NCBI GenBank assembly: GCA_011380105.1
Contig: DRZW01000005.1
Location: 1 to 10,153, forward strand
Direction: 5' to 3'
Length of the DNA: 10,153 nt
Source of the DNA: Halothiobacillaceae bacterium
Lineage (GTDB): Bacteria; Pseudomonadota; Gammaproteobacteria; Halothiobacillales; Halothiobacillaceae
Both the position numbers and the translations under genes were made by a program. This document shows, in pieces, positions 6,594 to 10,153 of this stretch. Each line of letters opens with the position of its first letter. Positions within the stretch are counted from its first letter, which is position 1. The notes under the pieces were generated by a model. The model saw only the letters and a program-made list of their open reading frames with translations. It was not told the origin of the DNA and ran no database searches.

Positions 6594-9500
6594 ATGCGCA
6601 TTACCCGAATTTATCTAGCCGGTTTTAAATCCTTTGCCCAACCCACCGAAATTACCTTCCCACACGATCCGGTAGCGATTGTCGGCCCCAATGGCTGTGG
6701 CAAATCGAATGTCATCGATGCCTTGCGTTGGGTGATGGGTGAATCATCAGCGCGTTTTCTACGCGGACAACAAGCCGAAGATGTCATCTTTGCAGGCAGC
6801 AAAGAGCGCGCAGCAGCCGAACAGGCGGTGGTTGAACTCACGCTCGACAACCATCAACAGCGCATAACCGGCCCCTTTGCGGCCTATCGCCAACTAACCA
6901 TTCGCCGACGCTTAAGCCGGGACGGCCCCTCCCGCTACGAGATCAACAACACCCGGGTGCGCAAACGCGATGTGGTGGATTTATTTTTGGGCACTGGGGT
7001 AGGCGCGCGCTCATACTCGGTGATCGAACAAGGGCAGGTAAACCGCATTGTCGATGCCAGCCCGGAACATCTGCGTGGCTATTTAGAGGAAGCTGCGGGC
7101 ATTTCGGTATACCGTGAACGCCGCCGCGAAACCAATAACCGCATTGCCCACACCCGTGAGAACTTAGCCCGGCTACAGGACATTCGCCACGAACTTGAGC
7201 AACAGCGCGAAAATCTGGCACAACAGGCCCGGCAAGCAGAGCGATACCGGGAACTCGCAGCAAGCTTACGCCACGATAACCTCCTACTCGCCGAAATCGC
7301 CGTGGCCGAAAACAAACAGGCCCGCGCCCGGCTAGAACAACAACAAGCCGACTGCGAACAGCAACTTGCCCGAGTGCTAGCTGACCATCAACAGATCAAG
7401 ACCCTTGAGGCCCAATTACAAGCGCAGCACCAACGCCTGCGGGCGCAGTGGCAATGGTATGCCGATGAATTTGAGCAACAAACCCAGCTCTGCCAAAAAA
7501 TAACCGAAGAAAAAGCCCAGCTCGCCACGCGCCGGGCTGAGATAAAAACCAGTCTGACACATGACCAGCAAACCTGGCAGCAACACTGTGATGAACAGCA
7601 GAGCATCAGCGCGCAAATCCAGAGACTCCAAGCACGGCAACCTGCGCTCAGTCAGGCTTTAAACCGCAGTGAGACCGCGCTCAAAGAACAACAAAACCTG
7701 ATCCAACAATGCCAGCAAAAGCTACAACAAGCCCGTGAGCAGCACCTTAAGGCCACCTCTGCGCAAATCCAGCCCCAGCGCGAAAAAGCCGCCTGTCAGG
7801 CCGAACTAGACAACCTAAAACGAACCTATCAGCGCCTGGAGCAAAACCCACTTCGCCGCGAGCTCGACGCACTCAGCCAACGCCTAGAAAAGCTCACTAA
7901 ACAAGAACAAACTGAACAACAACAAAGCCAGCAAAGCGCCGAGCGGTTAGAGCAACTGGCAGCAGCACACCAGAAGCTGCAAAAAACACTGAATGAACAA
8001 CGCGCAAAAACCGCTGATGCCAAAGGCCACTTTGAAGCACAACAACGCCACCATCAGGCTCTGGTCACCGAACAACGCGCACTGGCCAAACTCCACCGCC
8101 AGCCTAAAGAGTCACCCAGCGCCTACCCACGGCTGCAGGATTACTTAATCGAACACCGCAACGTACCCTCCTGGATTGCACATGCATTAGATCAGGCCAT
8201 TCATGCCCGCGTTCTCAGCCATGACGAGTTTTTGCAATTACAACCACAAACACTCAGCGCCAAGCCCGGCTACTTTGTCCGTCTTGACCACCCCGACGAG
8301 CTAGAAGCTCGGGTGGCTGAATGGGGCGCTTTATTCAGCGAAGATCTCAGCAGCGCACTGGCACAACGTGATGCCTTAAAAGATGGCCAACGCTGGGTCA
8401 CGCCGGATGGCTGGCAGGTCAGCCGCAACTGGGTGGGGCGGGCCGACAGCGACCGCAATGCCGAGCAACTCGCACAGCGTCAGCGCCTGCGTGCGCTAGA
8501 AAAGCAAATCGAGCAGGCTTTAGAACAACGCAACCTCGCCCAAGCCGAATACCAGCGACAGCACCAAGCCGAGCAACAACAGCAACAAGAATGCGACCGC
8601 CTAGCGCAACAACAACGCCAAGCACAGGAGGCACACCGCCAAAGCGAACACCAGCTAGATAAAATTCAACACAGCAAGGCGGCCTTACTTGAACAACAAC
8701 AAGCGCTGCAAGTCCGCCTTGACGATGAACAACAACAACGCAGGCAGGTTCAAACCCAAATCAGCGCAGCCGAAACCCGGCTACAAGTGCTACAACAGCA
8801 GATCGAACAGACAGAAAATCACTTAGTCGAGACCCAAACCGCCCAACAGCAATGCCAGCAGGCGCTCGATCAGGCCGAAGAAAAAGCAGATACTCTGCGC
8901 AAACAGCGCGCCCAGGCACGACGTGATGTAGAAGAACAGCAACGCCAAAAACGTGCCCTGCAAGAGCGCTACCAGCGCTTAGAGGTACAGGCAGATCAGG
9001 CCCAAAGGCGATTAACAGAAAACCGCAAAATGCTCGCCGAGCTCGATGCCGAGCAAGATGCCCTCCAAGCCCGGCTTGCTGAACAGCAGCGAAAGACCGC
9101 CGCGCTCAAAGCCCAGCGCGAAGAGAAGGCCGAACAACTAAAAATCCTTGAGCAACAGCGCGCACAACTAAGCGATAAACGGATCACTGTTGAGCAATCG
9201 CTAGAGCAAGCGCGGGCCGAGCACAACCGGCTTGCACTCAAAGCCGAACGCCTACAAACCCAGGGCGAACACCATCAACAAGCCTGCGCACAGGCACGCG
9301 AGCGAGCCGCTGATGATCCAATTTCAAGCCAAGACCTTGGGCAACAAATAGAGCAACTGCTCGCCCACCCCGAGCAACAGCAGGCCTTGAAAACCCGACA
9401 ACGCCAAACTCGTCAGGCGATTGATCAGCTCGGTGGCGTCAATCTCAATGCCATCGCTGATCATCAGGCTATTGTGGCGCGAATTGACGATCTCAACGCT

Positions 9501-10043
9501 CAACTTGACGATCTGCATACCGCATTAGCACAACTAAATGATGCCATTGCCACCATGGACGAGCAGACCCGTAGTCGTTTTCAGCAGACCTTCGATGCGG
9601 TAAATCATCGCCTAGGGCAGCGGTTTGCTCAATTATTTGGCGGCGGTGAGGCCCATCTTGCACTGGATGGTGACGATATGCTCAATGCCGGCGTCCTGCT
9701 CATGGCGCGCCCACCGGGGAAAAAAGTCGCGCATTTATCGCTGCTCTCAGGGGGTGAACGGGCACTGACCGCAGTGGCGCTGATTTTTGCCCTTTTTGAA
9801 CTCAACCCTGCGCCATTCTGTGTGCTCGATGAAATCGACGCGCCACTAGATGAGGCCAACGTTGAGCGTTTCTGTGCTATGGTGGCGAGCATGTCCGAGC
9901 AGGTACAATTCATGTATATTACCCATAATAAAACCACTATGGCACATGCCGCCGCGCTGATCGGTGTGACTATGCAAGAGCCGGGGGTTTCTCGTATCGT
10001 CTCGGTTGATATGCAACAAGCTTTGAACTATGTCGAGTCCTAA
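6594..10043 (+). CDS. smc: Chromosome segregation ATPase SMC
   Basis: SMC is the ATPase of the SMC-ScpAB condensin, which compacts and separates replicated chromosomes. The 1149-residue protein has the full layout. The N-terminal head has RITRIYLAGFKSFAQPT (2-18), Walker A GPNGCGKS (31-38), EQGQV with the Q-loop (145-149) and EEAAGI (165-170). A coiled coil runs to about 505, a hinge-like globular region covers about 511-615, and a second coiled coil runs to about 940. The C-terminal head begins near GGVNLNAI (947-954) and has signature LSGGERAL (1051-1058) and Walker B CVLDEIDAPLDE with D1079 and E1080. The arms are extremely glutamine-rich. The hinge is short and lacks the usual double-glycine motifs. 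The ATG gives the family N-terminus but has no Shine-Dalgarno. ScpA and ScpB are not in the window. Confidence 0.97.
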   Translation: MRITRIYLAGFKSFAQPTEITFPHDPVAIVGPNGCGKSNVIDALRWVMGESSARFLRGQQAEDVIFAGSKERAAAEQAVVELTLDNHQQRITGPFAAYRQLTIRRRLSRDGPSRYEINNTRVRKRDVVDLFLGTGVGARSYSVIEQGQVNRIVDASPEHLRGYLEEAAGISVYRERRRETNNRIAHTRENLARLQDIRHELEQQRENLAQQARQAERYRELAASLRHDNLLLAEIAVAENKQARARLEQQQADCEQQLARVLADHQQIKTLEAQLQAQHQRLRAQWQWYADEFEQQTQLCQKITEEKAQLATRRAEIKTSLTHDQQTWQQHCDEQQSISAQIQRLQARQPALSQALNRSETALKEQQNLIQQCQQKLQQAREQHLKATSAQIQPQREKAACQAELDNLKRTYQRLEQNPLRRELDALSQRLEKLTKQEQTEQQQSQQSAERLEQLAAAHQKLQKTLNEQRAKTADAKGHFEAQQRHHQALVTEQRALAKLHRQPKESPSAYPRLQDYLIEHRNVPSWIAHALDQAIHARVLSHDEFLQLQPQTLSAKPGYFVRLDHPDELEARVAEWGALFSEDLSSALAQRDALKDGQRWVTPDGWQVSRNWVGRADSDRNAEQLAQRQRLRALEKQIEQALEQRNLAQAEYQRQHQAEQQQQQECDRLAQQQRQAQEAHRQSEHQLDKIQHSKAALLEQQQALQVRLDDEQQQRRQVQTQISAAETRLQVLQQQIEQTENHLVETQTAQQQCQQALDQAEEKADTLRKQRAQARRDVEEQQRQKRALQERYQRLEVQADQAQRRLTENRKMLAELDAEQDALQARLAEQQRKTAALKAQREEKAEQLKILEQQRAQLSDKRITVEQSLEQARAEHNRLALKAERLQTQGEHHQQACAQARERAADDPISSQDLGQQIEQLLAHPEQQQALKTRQRQTRQAIDQLGGVNLNAIADHQAIVARIDDLNAQLDDLHTALAQLNDAIATMDEQTRSRFQQTFDAVNHRLGQRFAQLFGGGEAHLALDGDDMLNAGVLLMARPPGKKVAHLSLLSGGERALTAVALIFALFELNPAPFCVLDEIDAPLDEANVERFCAMVASMSEQVQFMYITHNKTTMAHAAALIGVTMQEPGVSRIVSVDMQQALNYVES

Positions 10044-10045
10044 TC

Positions 10046-10153
10046 ATGGAATGGCTGCTGCGTTTAATTATTCTGCTCGTGGGCGTACTGGTCATCGCCG
10101 GGATGGTCTGGGCTTATCGCCGCCATAAAAGCGAGGAAGAGATTGATCTAGGA
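10046..10153 (+). CDS. zipA: Cell division protein ZipA, N-terminal part (partial)
   Basis: ZipA is an inner-membrane protein that tethers FtsZ filaments to the membrane at the division site. Only the first 36 codons are present; the frame is open at the window edge. The peptide starts MEWLLRLIILLVG and has one membrane helix (about residues 4-23), followed by basic YRRHK and an acidic EEEID stretch. This fits the short periplasmic tail, single anchor and charged region of ZipA. The FtsZ-binding domain lies outside. It begins 2 bases after the smc stop, and smc-zipA(-ligA) is a familiar gammaproteobacterial order, which carries much of the identification. Confidence 0.8.
   Translation, partial: MEWLLRLIILLVGVLVIAGMVWAYRRHKSEEEIDLG

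Noticed and set aside
7900..8760. CAA/CAG runs in smc as a microsatellite or repeat array
   Set aside because: The runs are short and irregular and are explained by glutamine codons in the coiled coil.
6611..9937. Many long minus-strand frames opposite smc
   Set aside because: They are antisense shadows of a clear smc gene, with low-complexity serine, cysteine and arginine-rich translations and no family motifs.

Overview
The window looks like chromosomal housekeeping DNA from a gammaproteobacterium. The main reasons are the smc-zipA pair at the right end (ZipA is a gammaproteobacterial division protein) and the adjacent nagZ and methylthioinosine phosphorylase genes, an order I recall from Pseudomonas aeruginosa (PA3005/PA3004). 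The species cannot be named from the sequence. A plant/cyanobacterial-type D-ribulose kinase and a short-form threonine synthase would fit an environmental, perhaps autotrophic lineage, but that is inference.

Layout. Positions 1-330 hold the end of an unidentified plus-strand gene and an opposing reading frame that looks like a gene remnant. From 4448 down to 331 four minus-strand genes follow closely: a membrane protein with a Cache/PDC-like sensor domain, nagZ (peptidoglycan recycling), an MTI phosphorylase (5'-methylthioadenosine salvage) and thrC (threonine synthesis). Gaps are 43, 8 and about 104 bases, so at least the first three probably form one operon. A clear intrinsic terminator at 4528-4552 closes the next minus-strand unit, which runs from a TATAAT box near 6510 through queF (preQ1 synthesis), a D-ribulose kinase 12 bases later, and a possible 55-residue protein overlapping the kinase stop. 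On the plus strand, divergent from queF, smc (1149 residues) is followed after 2 bases by the first 36 codons of zipA, which leaves the window.

The genes belong to chromosome segregation and division (smc, zipA), cell-wall recycling (nagZ), nucleoside and sugar salvage (MTI phosphorylase, ribulose kinase), tRNA modification (queF) and amino acid synthesis (thrC). No mobile element, CRISPR array, tRNA or rRNA was seen, and I found no clear new multi-gene system. The points most worth a second look are the sensor-like protein whose Cache domain appears to face the cytoplasm, the small ORF after the ribulose kinase, and an SMC with extremely glutamine-rich arms and a short hinge.
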